NCBI RefSeq assembly: GCF_021869535.1
Contig: NW_026262690.1
Location: 62,504,995-62,568,994, forward strand
DNA: 64,000 nt
Direction: 5' to 3'
Source of the DNA: Mytilus californianus
Taxonomy: Eukaryota; Mollusca; Bivalvia; Mytilida; Mytilidae
Positions within the stretch are counted from its first letter, which is position 1. Every line of letters starts with the position of its first letter. Made by a program: the position numbers and the translations under genes. The notes under the pieces were generated by a model. The model was not told the origin of the DNA. It did not search any database and worked only from the letters and a program-made list of their open reading frames with translations. Below, one piece after another: positions 42,233-53,989 of this stretch.

Positions 42233-42619
42233 CCCTAAGAAAAGGGACTGACTTGTAAGAGGGACGTAATGGGGGTCCCTTCATGACGGTAAAAAATCTT
42301 GCCAAATGACGTTAACGGTAATTTTTGGTGCATGACTATAAAATGTACACTTTCTTTTAGACCAGGAAAAAAATTGATTTTGACGAACACGTTAATTTTT
42401 TTTCCACAAATAACGGTAACGATAATTATTTGAGACCTCTGACGAATCACGATAAGGATATTTTGACGAATCAGGGTTAAATTTTAATCAATTTGACGCT
42501 AACCCAACTCAGGACCTCCATAATTTGATTCATGATATCCTAAAATATTCCAGGATCTCCACAAATTATCAGTCAAAATTGTTTTATTTCAGGAGGAGTT
42601 ATTGATTTCTTGGCAACTT
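42233..42619. other. No gene seen
   Basis: A 71-codon minus ORF lacks any recognisable domain. AACGGTAA/TTGACGAA motifs recur loosely. Confidence 0.4.
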
Positions 42620-42800
42620 TATCTTTAGATTGTATCTAAATGTAAAATGAAAATCAAAAAATTATGCTGTGGATACTGTCTTTTAATCATAAAAAAGCAT
42701 CTGTCCAGGTTTTATACAATTCCATGAAGGTTTTACAAAGTTATTGATATTATAAAAAACTTTAACAACAGAGTGAACCTAAATGTGTATGCAGTAAATG
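42620..42800. repeat. R4-related partial unit, inverted
   Basis: AATTCCATGAAGGTTTTACAAAGTTATT and AACTTTAACAACAGAGTGAA resemble the inverse of an R4 unit. Confidence 0.5.
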
Positions 42801-43009
42801 ATCTTCGCCTATAATTTCTTGCTTCTACTATAAAATGTTGTAATCTCGCCAAAAATTACCTTTTCACACCAACCCTTTTAAAGTAATATTTCTATAAAGC
42901 AAATAAGTTTATTAATTGTCCTTAAATATGTCTTTTTTGTTGTATAAACTTGTTTAACCCCGCCACATTCTGAATGTGCCTATCCAAAGTCAAGAATCTG
43001 TAATTTAGT

Positions 43010-43170
43010 GGTTGTTGTTGTTACTGTGGTAATACTCATAATGCCTTTTTACTAAGGGTTTTGCTCATAGCTGAAGGCCTTACAACAGTCTATAGTAGCT
43101 AAAATCTATGTCATTTGGTCTTAGGTGGATAGTTGTCTCATTGGCAATCATACCACATCTTCTTTCATTT
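43010..43170 (+). repeat. R12 dispersed repeat
   Basis: GGGTTTTGCTCATAGCTGAA, GTTGTCTCATTGGCAATCAT and ACCACATCTTCTTTC recur at 50.59-50.73 kb in the same order. From memory this is a common mussel repeat. Confidence 0.75.
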
Positions 43171-43259
43171 TGTTGATAAACTTTGTGATCATATCATTGT
43201 TGTTCAATCAAATAATTGGTCTATTTTATTTCACAATATTCAATAAGAAATAAACTGTT

Positions 43260-44530
43260 AACACAGAGATATGTCTCACCTTTTTGTAATTCTGATAATG
43301 CAAATGTTGAAATTAAAATAGCAATATTTAACATGTAAGTTATGCAAATGTTCAAAGTCAATGAACCATGACTGAAGGTACATGGCTAAACAATCTCCAT
43401 GGAAATGAGATGTGCCAATGCTAATACAACTGCATACCAAATACCACTGACTTATCTTAAGTCGTTCCCTTTAAAAATAAACTGTTATCACAGAGATATG
43501 TCTCACCTTTTTGTAATTTTGATAATGCAAATGTTGAAATTAAAATAGCAATATTTTAACATGTAAGTTATTAACCCGAATAATTCAGTCTTTATATTCC
43601 ACTGCTCTACGATGGCTACATTAACGAGTGGGAGAGTCGATCACGGGGAGGGACTGAATTATTCGGGTTAGTAAGTTATGCAAATATTCAAAGTCGATGA
43701 ACCATGACTGAAGGTACATGGCTAAACAATCTCCATGGAATGAAATGTGCCAATGCTAATACAACTGCATACCAAATACCATTGTCTTATCATAAGTCGT
43801 TCCCTTTAAACAAACTTAGACACAAACATTAACTTGTAAACTATGTAAAAGTTTCAAAGTCAATGAACCATGATCAGGGGTGGGGCTATATAATCTCCAT
43901 GGAAACGATACTTGCAAATGCCAATAAATTTGCATACCAAATATCATTGACTTAACATTAGCGGTTCATCTTAAACTGATCTGATCACAAACAAATACAT
44001 GTAAACTAAGCAAAAGTTTCAAAGTCAATAGACCATGACTTAGGGGGCGGGGCAAAATAATTTCCATTGAAAAGAGATATGCCAATGCTTATACAACTTC
44101 ATACCAAATACCAAATATCATTGACCTACCACTAGTGGTTCCCCATAAACTGACCTAATCACAAACTAGTACATGAAAACTAAGCAAAAGTTTCAAAGTC
44201 AATAGACCATGACTAAGGGGGCAGGGCCAAATAATCTCCATGGAAATGAGATATGCCAATGCTTATACAACTTCATACCAAATATCACTGACTTACCACT
44301 AGTGGTTCCCTATAAACTGACCTTATCACAAACTAATACATGTAAACTAAGCAAAGTTTCAAAGTCAATAGACCATGACTAAGGGGGCACGACCAATTAA
44401 TCTCCATGGTAATGAGATGTGCCAAAGCTAATACAACTGCATACCAAATATCATTGACCTGCCACTAGTGGTTCACCATAAACGAGACCTAATCACAAAC
44501 TAATACATTGTTGACCCCGACGCCAGAAAC
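43260..44530 (-). repeat. R7 element, inverted, longer than the intronic copy
   Basis: The inverse of 22.03-22.995 kb: GTCTCACCTTTTTGTAAT, units with ATCTCCATGGAAATGAGAT and AACCATGACTGAAGGTACAT, ending TTGTTGACCCCGACGCC..GAAACAGCATAC. The R7 terminal sequence occurs twice (43265 and 43500). A 100-bp element is inserted at 43571. Confidence 0.9.
43571..43670. mobile_element. 100-bp MITE with 8-bp target duplication
   Basis: Ends TAACCCGAATAATTCAGTC and GACTGAATTATTCGGGTTA are perfect inverted repeats. GTAAGTTA flanks both sides (43563-43570, 43671-43678). The empty site ACATGTAAGTTATGCAAATG is seen in the neighbouring R7 unit at 43331. An 8-bp duplication suits hAT- or Merlin-type mobilisation. 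Confidence 0.9.
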
Positions 44531-45299
44531 AGCATACTTAAATTCTCCCTCACCCTGCTTGTCCCAATTTAAAGTATTTCTACTCTATATTCAATAGGCT
44601 TAAACAAAACAAACACAGAAATAGGATTAGTTGCTCGCAGTAACATATTATCTTCTCTTGCGATACATTATTTTATTAAACTTTACAATACAGGTATCTT
44701 TGATACAACCAACATATATAAATACATGTAATAAACATAGCAGCCACTGTATATATACTTATGTGACTAACTTCGTGACGATTTGACGTAACTGCGAGCA
44801 CCTTCGATACTAATACATTTAAATGCCAAACTTTATATAGTACCATAAAACCCCACCCGTAGAAACTGCCAAAACTTTTCTCGTGCCTTGTACACGTAAC
44901 ATCAAACTTTATAAATAGTACATACTCTTGCAGAACTAGTTTCAGAACTAGTTACACTAGTTCCCATCTATATATAATTAATACAAATACCAAACGGGAA
45001 AACCCAATTTTCAAAAGAAATGAAATATATCTATGTCTGGCTTCTTGACTCCATCAAGTCGAGACAAAAAATTGAGTTGTCTCCCTTTTAAGACAGTTCA
45101 AGTCTTGATCCATATGTTTTATATAGTTTTAATCTAACTTTTCATTGGATAACAGTTAAACAAAGTACAACAAAGAAAATTCTATCCATATAATGCCATT
45201 ATCTTGACTGAAATAAGTGATAATGCTATAGGATGGCATGATTTTACAGTACTGTAAGCTAGCTTTCAGGAACTGCTAATTATATTCTTTATCAATGTT
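44531..45299. other. Intergenic, no gene seen
   Basis: Unique AT-rich sequence. GAACTAGTTTCAGAACTAGT at about 44935 is a short local duplication. Confidence 0.5.
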
Positions 45300-45560
45300 T
45301 TGATTAAACTTGTGTTTTGTTGTCTGTCATACCAATATCATAGAGTTAGGGTTTTTTTTTATTGTATGTTCTTCTATGTACCTTTTGTTATTCCACTGAT
45401 TTAAAAAAGGGGATGGGGGATCTTAAAAAAACTTGCTTAACATGTAAAACATGTACATGTGCCTGTCCAAAGTAAGACGCCTTGTCAGTTAAATTTTTAT
45501 TATATTTTTTTTTAAGTTTATGTCCTTTTTGGAACCTGTTGTTAATGGCAGATATTTAAT
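45300..45560 (+). repeat. R12-related fragment
   Basis: TGTTTTGTTGTCTGTCATAC, GGGGGATCTTAAAAAAACTTG and TGTGCCTGTCCAAAGTAAG resemble the 50.37 and 47.70 kb fragments. Confidence 0.5.
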
Positions 45561-46415
45561 AGACTTTGTTATAATTATTCTAGAGGCTACTGGTAATAAA
45601 CTTTGTTATAATTATTGATAATTATTCTAGAGGCTACTGGTAATAAAGAGCTTGGTATATTATAAAAAGATTTCATATAACTAATATCTCATTTTATTCA
45701 TGTGAATTTAATGACAATACATGAACAAATTAACAAATATTTTTAAATGTGTTGTTGGTTTCTTTTCACCTCAGTAGTTGACATTATGTAGAATTAAATG
45801 ATTTTACTGAAATCAATAAAATATCCACTAGAAACTGACTGAAAATTAACACCTTCCATCAAGATTTCTCTAAAATGTCAATGCTATAAAAACAATATCT
45901 ACTAAGATCTTCATCTAAGTCTGTAATCACTTCAGTACATCATCTGAAAAAAATAAAACATATCTTTCTGATAAAATATCATAAATTTACCCATCTTTAG
46001 TTGAATTTTTGTTATCCTTATCTTGGAATTGTGATAAACAAATAAAATTTTTACATGTTTTCATATTTGAATTGATATTTCTTATGTTAGTGCACTATTA
46101 TTCATTATAAATTAGGATGAATGTTGCATTTTGTATTTGCATCCTAAGTACAAAATTAATGAAAGACCTCAATGATATAAAAGATTATTGACATCTTTAA
46201 TACACTTGAAGTTTGGGGATATCCTTGGCATTATTTTCACCTGACAATGTTCAAGCTAGCCCAAATTGGAGGGTGCAGGGCCAGAAAAAATCATTTTTAC
46301 TACTGGAAAAAATACAACCCCAAAATACTTGCTTTGTACTAGTGAATATTTTAGTCAAAGTTATAAATCCAGCAAAAAAAAAACATTACTTTATTCAATT
46401 ATTTCAATTTTTCAG

Positions 46416-46477
46416 ACAAGAAACTAAGCTAACACTGTGTCCCTCAGCTATTTTAAAAATCCTAGCTAGATCAGAAG
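46416..46477 (+). other. Weak candidate exon
   Basis: TTTCAATTTTTCAG precedes and GTATGT follows. One frame is open (QETKLTLCPSAILKILARSE). No neighbouring compatible exon or family resemblance is seen. Confidence 0.15.
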
Positions 46478-47179
46478 GTATGTCACATACATAGAAATCA
46501 AATCTAGTAGATCATGGCAAATGTTAGTTGCACACCCCTATGTATACACATTGTACCTTGAAGGTCACAGTGAATTACGTCACAAATTGTTTCACTTTGT
46601 AATAGTGAATATTTCAATATTTATATTCTGTATAAAAGCTGAATATCATTAATAACAGAAGGGCATCAGTAAAATTTCTGCCTTCCATGGGTATTATCTA
46701 TGTTTAAATGAAATAATCCTTATTTCTTCTAAAATTACATTACAATTTATACTTGCTGTTATTTACATGTAGTAGGACCCTATGTGATGGTTCCTTTAAA
46801 ATTCTGAGAGTTTAGATAAATAGGGGTCATCAGTTCAGATACACATCTACAATATTTGGTACAAACAAGCTAAATTTTCTAATTTTGGTGGTTATATCAA
46901 TTTCCAAAAATCTTAATACTTAATTCTATTATTTTTACTGTATATGGTATATATTTAAATTAACATTTCTTGCTTATTCTAGCCCTTTTCTTAACCTTGA
47001 AATCTTTAGAAAATGTACTTCTGGCTGTTCATATTGCCAGACAAATTTTCCTAGTAATTACGCCCATTAAAAGCCAGACAGAAGAGATGAATCAAAAAGT
47101 ATAATCAATAATTCTAAGAAAAGGAAGTGGTTATGATTGGCTCTCCAATATGATGTGATACCCTCATATATTTACTTAC

Positions 47180-47220
47180 TTTTTACTAAAGCATCTGGCA
47201 GGTAGGTAGTATATTTTCAT
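47180..47220 (-). other. Weak candidate exon
   Basis: On the minus strand an acceptor (TTTTTTTTCAG) and donor (GTAAGTAAA) bound 41 bp; only one frame is open (MKIYYLPARCFSK). Spliced to the acceptor near 45945 it would stop at once, so it would be a 3' terminal tail or noncoding. Confidence 0.15.
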
Positions 47221-47640
47221 CTGAAAAAAAAGAACATATATTTGAAAATTAAGACTTAGTAATTTTCAATCATCATTCAATTAATTTTTTTCTTTCAACT
47301 ATACTTGTAGGTAAGATTTTAAATAAAGAATTTTATTTTATTCTATCAATCCATTTTTTAATTATTTTTTTACCTCTATTTAGTTTTAATAGATGTAGAA
47401 AAACATACGTGTTAATATTCATATTAGTAAAAAAGATCTCTTGTAATTGTTTTTCTTTTCTTCAAATTAACACAAAAATATTGAAATTGAAATGTATATA
47501 GTGTAAGACGGTATCAAAGACTTCATATAAGCAAGTTAAGTACTTAGATGCTTAGAGCTTGCTTTCGGTTACTCAGCATTCTTAGATATGGTATTGCTTA
47601 TCATTGATTTGTCTGAATTTGTGTTTTTGTTATTCATAAA

Positions 47641-48287
47641 ACTATTACTATAGCGACGTGCTTTTCCTGTACTGATTTTTATTGTATATTCTTTCATTAG
47701 TTCATTGATCAACATGAAGGGCTGTTGAGATCTAAAAAAAACCCAACTAGTTTACCCCTGCCATATGTTCAAGTCAGGACCTTGTCAGTAGTTAGTATAC
47801 CTAATACACAGTGGAACCAATGCAAAAAAAAAATCCCTTCAGTAATATGTAAGAATATTTTTTAAACTTTTTGAAAATTTTAAAATAAAAATTAGATAAT
47901 GCGCTGATGTGGAACTTTCAAAACTAAAAAAAATGTTGCATACTGACTATTTGACTAAAGTGATGGTGACCCGTATTACACTTCAAAGGAAAAATATAGT
48001 TGAGACACATCATTGATATACATTTCTCTAATTCTTCGTCAATTTATCCCTTTCTGCACCCATTGTATAAAAAAAATTTAATCGACATGTGGTTCGTTCG
48101 ATCTCAGTTCTTCATTTGTTAAAATCTGATTATGCTTTCCTCTGAATTTCCTATTGTGACGGCATGAAAAAAGGCGACCATGCCTGATGACGTCACATAG
48201 AAAGAACACATCTTTTTGCAGATCATTCAAAAAGAAGGAATAAGTTTGCCTGCATATTGTTTGAAAATCATTAGAGAAACAGATTCC
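47641..48287. other. R12-like fragment and intergenic sequence
   Basis: 47690-47800 matches R12-type sequence (AGGGCTGTTGAGATC, ACCCCTGCCATATGTTCAAG). The rest shows no gene. Confidence 0.4.
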
Positions 48288-48435
48288 ACCACCAAATCTC
48301 GTGTAATACGATATTTATCCACTCTCGACAGTTAAATTTTAAATATTTAAAACGCTAGGCGAGCCTCGCGTTTTAAATCTGAAAATTTAACTGTCTCCAG
48401 TGGATAAATATCATATCACACTCGATGCAGTGGTA
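48288..48435. mobile_element. Foldback element, about 148 bp
   Basis: Left arm 48301-48356 (ATATTTATCCACTCTCGACA, GTTAAATTTT) pairs with right arm 48367-48425 (AAAATTTAACTGTCTCCAGT, GGATAAATAT). The loop is TAGGCGAGCCTCG. Arms are about 85% complementary. No ORF. Confidence 0.75.
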
Positions 48436-48624
48436 AAATCTATATGTAACAGTTAGAATAAATACATAAACACAGGACACAAAGGCAGCAGAATAACATA
48501 GTACCAGGTCATCAGTAGGGATGAAAGAAAACAGCTAAATCTAAGTAAAGACCCAAAAGCATTGACTATACATGTACAAGAAGACTTGAGTAGTAAAATA
48601 TTATTGATGCATAGCATGTTTAAT

Positions 48625-50222
48625 AAAATGCTCCGCAGGGCGCAGCTTGATACGACCGCAGAGGTCGAACCCTGAACAGTTGGGGCAAGTATGGACACAA
48701 CATTCAAGCTTGATACAGCTCTGAATTTGGATTGTGATTAAATATTTGACACAGCATAGGTTTCTGACACAGAATGAATGTGGTCTAAGAACTTAAAAAT
48801 TTTAAATTGGATATTCACCTATTATGGTCCAATATCCAAAATCTAAATACATGGTTAGATTCAGCATATCAAAGAACCCCAAGAATTCAATTTTTGATGA
48901 AATCAAACAAAGTTTAATTTTGGACCCTTTTGATCTCAATGTGGACAAAGTTGATAACGGGGCCCAAAAATCAAAAATCTAAATACATGGTTAGATTCAG
49001 CATATCAAAGAACCCCATATATTCAATTTTTGTTGAAATCAAACAAAGTTTAATTTTGGACCCCGATTTGGACCAACTTGAAAACTGGTCCCATAATCAA
49101 AAATCTAAATACATGTTTAGATTCAGCATATCAAAGAACCCTAAAAATTCAATTTTTGTTAAAATCAAACTAAGTTTAATTTTGGACCCTTTGGACCTTT
49201 ATGTAGACCAATTTGAAAACGGAACCAAAAATTAAGAATCTAAATACACGGTTAGATTCGGCATATCAAAGAACCCCAATAATTCAATTTTTGATGAAAT
49301 CAAACAAAGTTAAAATTTGGACCCTATGGACCTCAATGTGGACCAATTTAAAAATCCAAAAACTTAATACACGGTTAGATTCAGCATATTAAAGAACCCC
49401 AAGAATTCAAGAATAAAACCCCATTGAAATTGATCAAGAAGTAAGCAATTTATACGAAGTATCTTCTTTTGCACAATACTGTGCAATTGAATATTTCTTG
49501 CTATTGCGCAATACTGTACAATTGACAATTTCTTGCTATTGCGCAATATTGTGCTATTGGATATTTCTTGCTATTGCGCAATACTGTGCAATTGAAGATT
49601 TCTTGCTATTGCGCAATACTGTGCAATTGAAGATTTCTTGCTATTGTGCAATACTGTGCAATTGAAAATTTCTTGCTATTGCACAATACTTATTATATAA
49701 TAATTTACACATCCTGTTTGGTGTGTATCTCCTATCATATCATTATTATTTGCTTTTAAATATAAATCAGAAATAACCAACTTAAAATGGAAAATTTTAA
49801 AAGAAAAAAAAAAGGAAAAAAAGAAAAAAAAAAATCCCCCCCCCCAAATTTTTTGAACCCCCTTATGATTCATCACCCCCAAACTCAATCCCAGCCTTCC
49901 CTTTGTGATATGGAACCTTGTGGTACAATGTCAGAGAGATCCATACACTTACACACAAGTTATTGTCTGGAAGTTACAAAAATGCTTATTTTTGGCCCCT
50001 TTTTGGCCCCTAATTCCTTAGCTGTTGGTACCATAACCCCCAAAATCAATCCCAACCTTCCTTTCGTGGTATTGAACCTTATGGTAAAATTTCATGGAGA
50101 TCCATTCACTTAAACTAAAGTTAGAGTGCGAAAACCAATGTGTCTTCGGACGACGCCAGACGACGACGACGCCAACGTCATACCAATATACGACCAAAAT
50201 TTTTAATTTTTGCGGTCGTATA
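48625..50222 (-). mobile_element. R1 element, full length, inverted
   Basis: Begins AAAATGCTCCGCAGGGCGCA and GATACGACCGCAGAGGTCGA, the inverse of the R1 right end. It ends with GACGACGACGCCAACGTCAT, ATACGACCAAAATTTTT and TTGCGGTCGTATA, the inverse of the left end. Relative to 28506-29990 it has fewer 161-bp units but extra inner units (48860-49410, CATATCAAAGAACCCC) and a 36-bp minisatellite (49464-49690). Confidence 0.85.
49464..49690. repeat. 36-bp minisatellite, about 6.5 copies
   Basis: The unit contains TTTCTTGCTATTGCGCAATA and CTGTGCAATTGAAGAT. TGCGCAAT and TGTGCAAT are near-palindromic. It lies inside the inverted R1 copy. Confidence 0.95.
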
Positions 50223-50369
50223 AAAAGTATATATAAACTAAAATTTTTTAAAAAATCAATCAAATGGAGGTTACTGTTATTCACATGTTGACGAACAATG
50301 AGGACTGTAGTAAAAATTCATTGGCAATGTTTATAGCACCATATCAGTTTCTTAGAAATAGATATTTGC
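50223..50369. other. Spacer
   Basis: AT-rich, no gene seen. Confidence 0.4.
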
Positions 50370-50935
50370 TCATTCCACATTGGCTAGATGTACAGGGGGA
50401 GGGTTGAGATCTCACAAAACATGTTTAACCCTGCCGCATGTTTGCGCCTGTCCCAAAATCAGGAACCTCTAGCCTTTGTTAGTGTCGTTTGTTGCTGTAT
50501 ATCATATTTGTATTTCGCTCATTGTTTTTTACATAAATCAGGCCATTAGTTTTCTCGTTTAAATTGTTTTACATTTTTCATTTCGGGGCCTTTTATAGCT
50601 GACTATGCGGTATGGGTTTTGCTCAATGTTGAAGGCCGTACAATGAACTATAGTTATTAACTTCTATGTTATTTTGTGGAAAGTTGTCTCATCGGCAATT
50701 ATACCACATCTTCTTATTTTTACATTGGGTGTTTTTAAATTTGGGTTCATTTGTATGTTTCAGAGTTAAGTGTGGCTTCCACTTCACTTAACAAGTATAC
50801 ATTATTGTTTGGGGGCTTTTCTCGCTGCGTTGAAGACCCATTGGTGTCTTACACTGTTTATTTGCTCTTTAGTGGGTTGTTGTCTCTTCGACACATTTGC
50901 CGTTTCCATTCTCTAATCTGTACCAAACTTGAAAC
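50370..50935 (+). repeat. R12 dispersed repeat, long copy
   Basis: TGTTTAACCCTGCCGCATGT, GCCTGTCCCAAAATCAGGA, GGGTTTTGCTCAATGTTGAA and AGTTGTCTCATCGGCAATT, then GTGGGTTGTTGTCTCTTCGA and CACATTTGCCGTTTCCATTC. A 97-codon ORF overlaps it and is not supported as a gene. Confidence 0.75.
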
Positions 50936-52484
50936 ATACAGACATACTAATGCGCAAGAGTCAATCTATATTACCCTACCATATGCATGGCAGGGCATCA
51001 AAAAAATTCAGCTAGATGATGATTGTGCATTATTCAAAACATGACTCTTAATCCAGAATTTGTGCGTAAACACAGAAATAATTTGAAATGTAATCAAATA
51101 TTTGTCTCTCCAATTGAAAATTCACATTAATATTCCAAGTTTCCATAAACTGTGTTATTGTTCAAAAATTTAGTATTTACAAATAATATTGTAAATAAAA
51201 ATATAATACCTTGGAAAATAAAAATCTTTATCCAAAAATATCTATGTTTATCCCATAATAAAAGCAATGTTTAAAACTATTCAGTAGAAAACTTCCATTA
51301 TGAAAGTTTTGAATTTTGACATGAAACATGTTTTGAACAAAGGAAAATTCTGTGAAACTGTATTTGTTCTTACTGTTAGAGTAATAGACATACAATAGAA
51401 ACTTTGCATCATCATTATTTCAACAATTGAAACAATGTGACTGCACATACGGCAGTTTGAGATATATAGAGTACCTAAAACCCAATCTGGTTGAGTAAAG
51501 TTCCCTCTTTGGAATTTGGATTCAACAAAATTGACATTTGAAATTTCTCTAGGCATAGAAAAACTTCCTGATTTTTGTCTAAATTATTAAATTCTAACCT
51601 TTTCCTTCATGTGAAAAATATCTTTATGGGGTCATCTTGAACTGGCATTTGAGTTCTTAGTACTTATTGAAGTGGCATTCCAATAGCTACATAAGAATTT
51701 CAATAGCTTGTCCATTTTTCCTTGTTTAAATAATTTTATCACAAAGCATTTTACCAATGTTACATTTTTCCTTGTTTCAAGTAATTTTATCTCAAAAATA
51801 TCATCTCAATAGTTCATTTTTTAATCCATCTTTCAACCTGTATCTATTATATTTCTAAGTTATGATATTAAAATGACATGACATATTTCAATCTTCCACA
51901 GAAGTAATCTTCAAATTAGTTGGGCAACATAAATTTCATTCCTTAGTGTTTTTTTTTTTTTATTTTTAGTGAAGCATTTTTGTAAGGTTTTTATTTGTTC
52001 AGTAGGGATGAAGCGTTAATTTACATTCTGTAATGGTTTGTCCTGTACACTCAAACAAACAAATAAAGTGTAGTAACAATCACCAAACAGTTTTGAGTAT
52101 AGGTATTTCTTTGACAAATCTGAGGTATACTATGCAGTTATTTAACAGCTGCACCAAGAACACATAATATGCCCTAATTGTGCATATTGAAATTGTTGCA
52201 AAAATAAACCGATATATTTATATATAGAGAAGAAAAACATGCATGAGAATACCCTTTGACAAATAAATATTGGGTTGAATATGACTGTTTAAAGTCCCAT
52301 AGCTCTGGAATGACAAATTAGAAAATTTTCAAAATCAAAAGCCAGCCTTCATTCACCATCTCAACAACAATGCTGAGTTTGTAAAATTTGGATTTAACAA
52401 TACTTGAAATACGTCCCCTTTTCCCTGAATGTGACCTACTAAATAAGACTTATCATCGGGTTTATACTAACATGAGCAACACAA
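50936..52484. other. Mostly single-copy sequence
   Basis: Holds one weak minus-strand exon candidate (51374-51567) and T-rich stretches. No repeats matching others in the window and no RNA gene seen. Confidence 0.4.
51374..51567 (-). other. Weak candidate exon, 194 bp
   Basis: On the minus strand the acceptor is GACAAAAATCAG and the donor GTAAGA. An open frame of 64 codons runs through both borders and includes FVESKFQRGNFTQPDWVLG and CRMCSHIVSIVE. I recognise no family and no partner exon. A second frame stays open for about 30 codons, which weakens the call. Confidence 0.2.
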
Positions 52485-52740
52485 AGAGTGCCACATGTGG
52501 AGCAGGATCTGCTTACCCTTCTGGAGCACCTGAGATCACCCCCCCCCCCCCCCCCCCTTTTTGGTGGGGTTCGTGTTGCTCAGTCTTTAGTTTTCTATGT
52601 TGTGTTTTGTGTACTGTTGTTTGTCTGTTGGTCCTTTTCTTTTTTAGCCATGGCGTTGTCAGTTTATTTTTGACTCATGAGTTTAAATGTCCCTTTGGTA
52701 TCTTTCGCCTCTCTTTCGAGCTAGTGCACAACATTTAAAA
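52485..52740 (+). repeat. Dispersed repeat with C19 run
   Basis: CACATGTGGAGCAGGATCTG, a C19 run (52539-52557), GTGGGGTTCGTGTTGCTC, CCATGGCGTTGTCAGTTTAT and AATGTCCCTTTGGTATCTTT form a unit that, from memory, is widespread in mussel genomes. The 116-codon ORF across it is not a gene. Confidence 0.65.
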
Positions 52741-52844
52741 AATTTGTAAGGGATTCCCAGAACACTGTGTCTTGACATGTGATTGCTGCTGTCAGTGTAA
52801 AAGTGTAATGTTGACTTAAAAAGTGAGTTTATTTATCAGTAAAA

Positions 52845-53660
52845 TAGAGTTTTAAAAAACTCAAAAATTTTCTTTAAGATGTTATTTCTTGGTCTTGACG
52901 ATTTGCTTCTGTCCAAGTTTCATAACAATTCATAAAGGTTTAAAAATTTTTATCATGTCAAAAAAATATTTAATCCAAGACTGTCTGTAAATGTTAACTG
53001 TAAACAAGCAGTCTGAGGGTATTGCATGGTAATACATAGTCCCCTACCGGTTAAAAATTGATTGTTTTGGAACAAAATTCTAATTTGATCTTTAAATTGT
53101 CATGGTGTAAACTATATAAGAAATATCATATTTTTATCTTCAAGTGTGACGAAATAAAAAAGTGGAAAACTGACCATTAGCCTGAATTTTCTAAGTCTGA
53201 GGACTATAACTCTGCAAAATGATCATCTGAACCAAAAAAATAATTGAACTTGAGCTGTAACTTGTCATGGTAAACCTATATACCAAATATCAAATCAATA
53301 TCTTCAAGCATAACCAAAAAAAGTGTGGAAAACTGATTATTTGCATGAATTTTCGAAGTCTAAGGACCATTACTCTGCACAAAATCATCAGACCAGAACA
53401 AAATTCAAACTAGATCTGTAACTTGGCATGGTTAAAATATATACTAATATCAAATCAATATCTTCATGCATTACTAAAAAAATTGGAAAATTGATTATTT
53501 GCGTCCAAGGACCATAACTCTGCACAAAATCATTAGACCATGACAAAATTCAATCATGATCTGTAACTGGTCATGAAAAAATTATATACCAAATATCAAA
53601 TCAATATCTTCAAGCACGAAGAATGAAAGTGTGGAAAACTGAAAGCTGAAAATTCACAAA
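52845..53660. repeat. R4 fragment then R10 units
   Basis: 52845-52990 resembles an inverted or partial R4 unit. 53000-53660 has about four R10 units of roughly 150-165 bp (AAATCAATATCTTCAAGCA, CTGCACAAAATCATCAGACC). It opens with CATAGTCCCCTACCGG, the counterpart of the tail at 38.63 kb. Confidence 0.75.
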
Positions 53661-53989
53661 AACTATATGAACAGCAGTATCAACATTTGAACTTGTAATT
53701 CAAGTGAAACAATTATTTAGTCCATTATTTGTTTGCAAGCGTGTGTATCAATACATTAATTTGATTAAAATAGTTCTCTAAAATTAGATATGATGTTACA
53801 CAATGTATATCTATTTTCAAATTATAATCAAATATAATAAATAGTTCCAAATATTTTTTTCTTTTATTTGTCACAAACTAAAATAGATCTGCAACTTATC
53901 TATCAATGTCAACAACTTTATCTACACAATGTAATGTAATGAAATATATCCTTTAATAAAAATAGATTATTATCTAATTACTGGTAAAG
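53661..53989. other. Spacer
   Basis: AGTTCTCTAAAATTAGATATGA at 53771 also occurs near 32935, linking this region to the 32.9-33.4 kb segment. No gene. Confidence 0.5.

Larger units (their letters stand above)
45561..47640. other. Mostly single-copy sequence with weak exon candidates
   Basis: Repeat-poor. Candidate splice-bounded stretches lie at 46416-46477 (+) and 47180-47220 (-). A minus-strand acceptor lies at about 45945-45947. No conserved protein emerges from any combination. Confidence 0.4.

Noticed and set aside
46213-46494. 93-codon ORF as a gene
   Set aside because: Low-complexity composition and no recognisable motif; only a short splice-bounded part is mentioned as a weak candidate.
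49787-50113. 108-codon ORF starting with a Lys-rich run
   Set aside because: It is a frame through the inverted R1 element, including its A-rich and C-rich junction.
52388-52738. 116-codon ORF with a poly-Pro run
   Set aside because: The proline run is the C19 tract of a dispersed repeat, and the hydrophobic remainder is the T-rich repeat tail.
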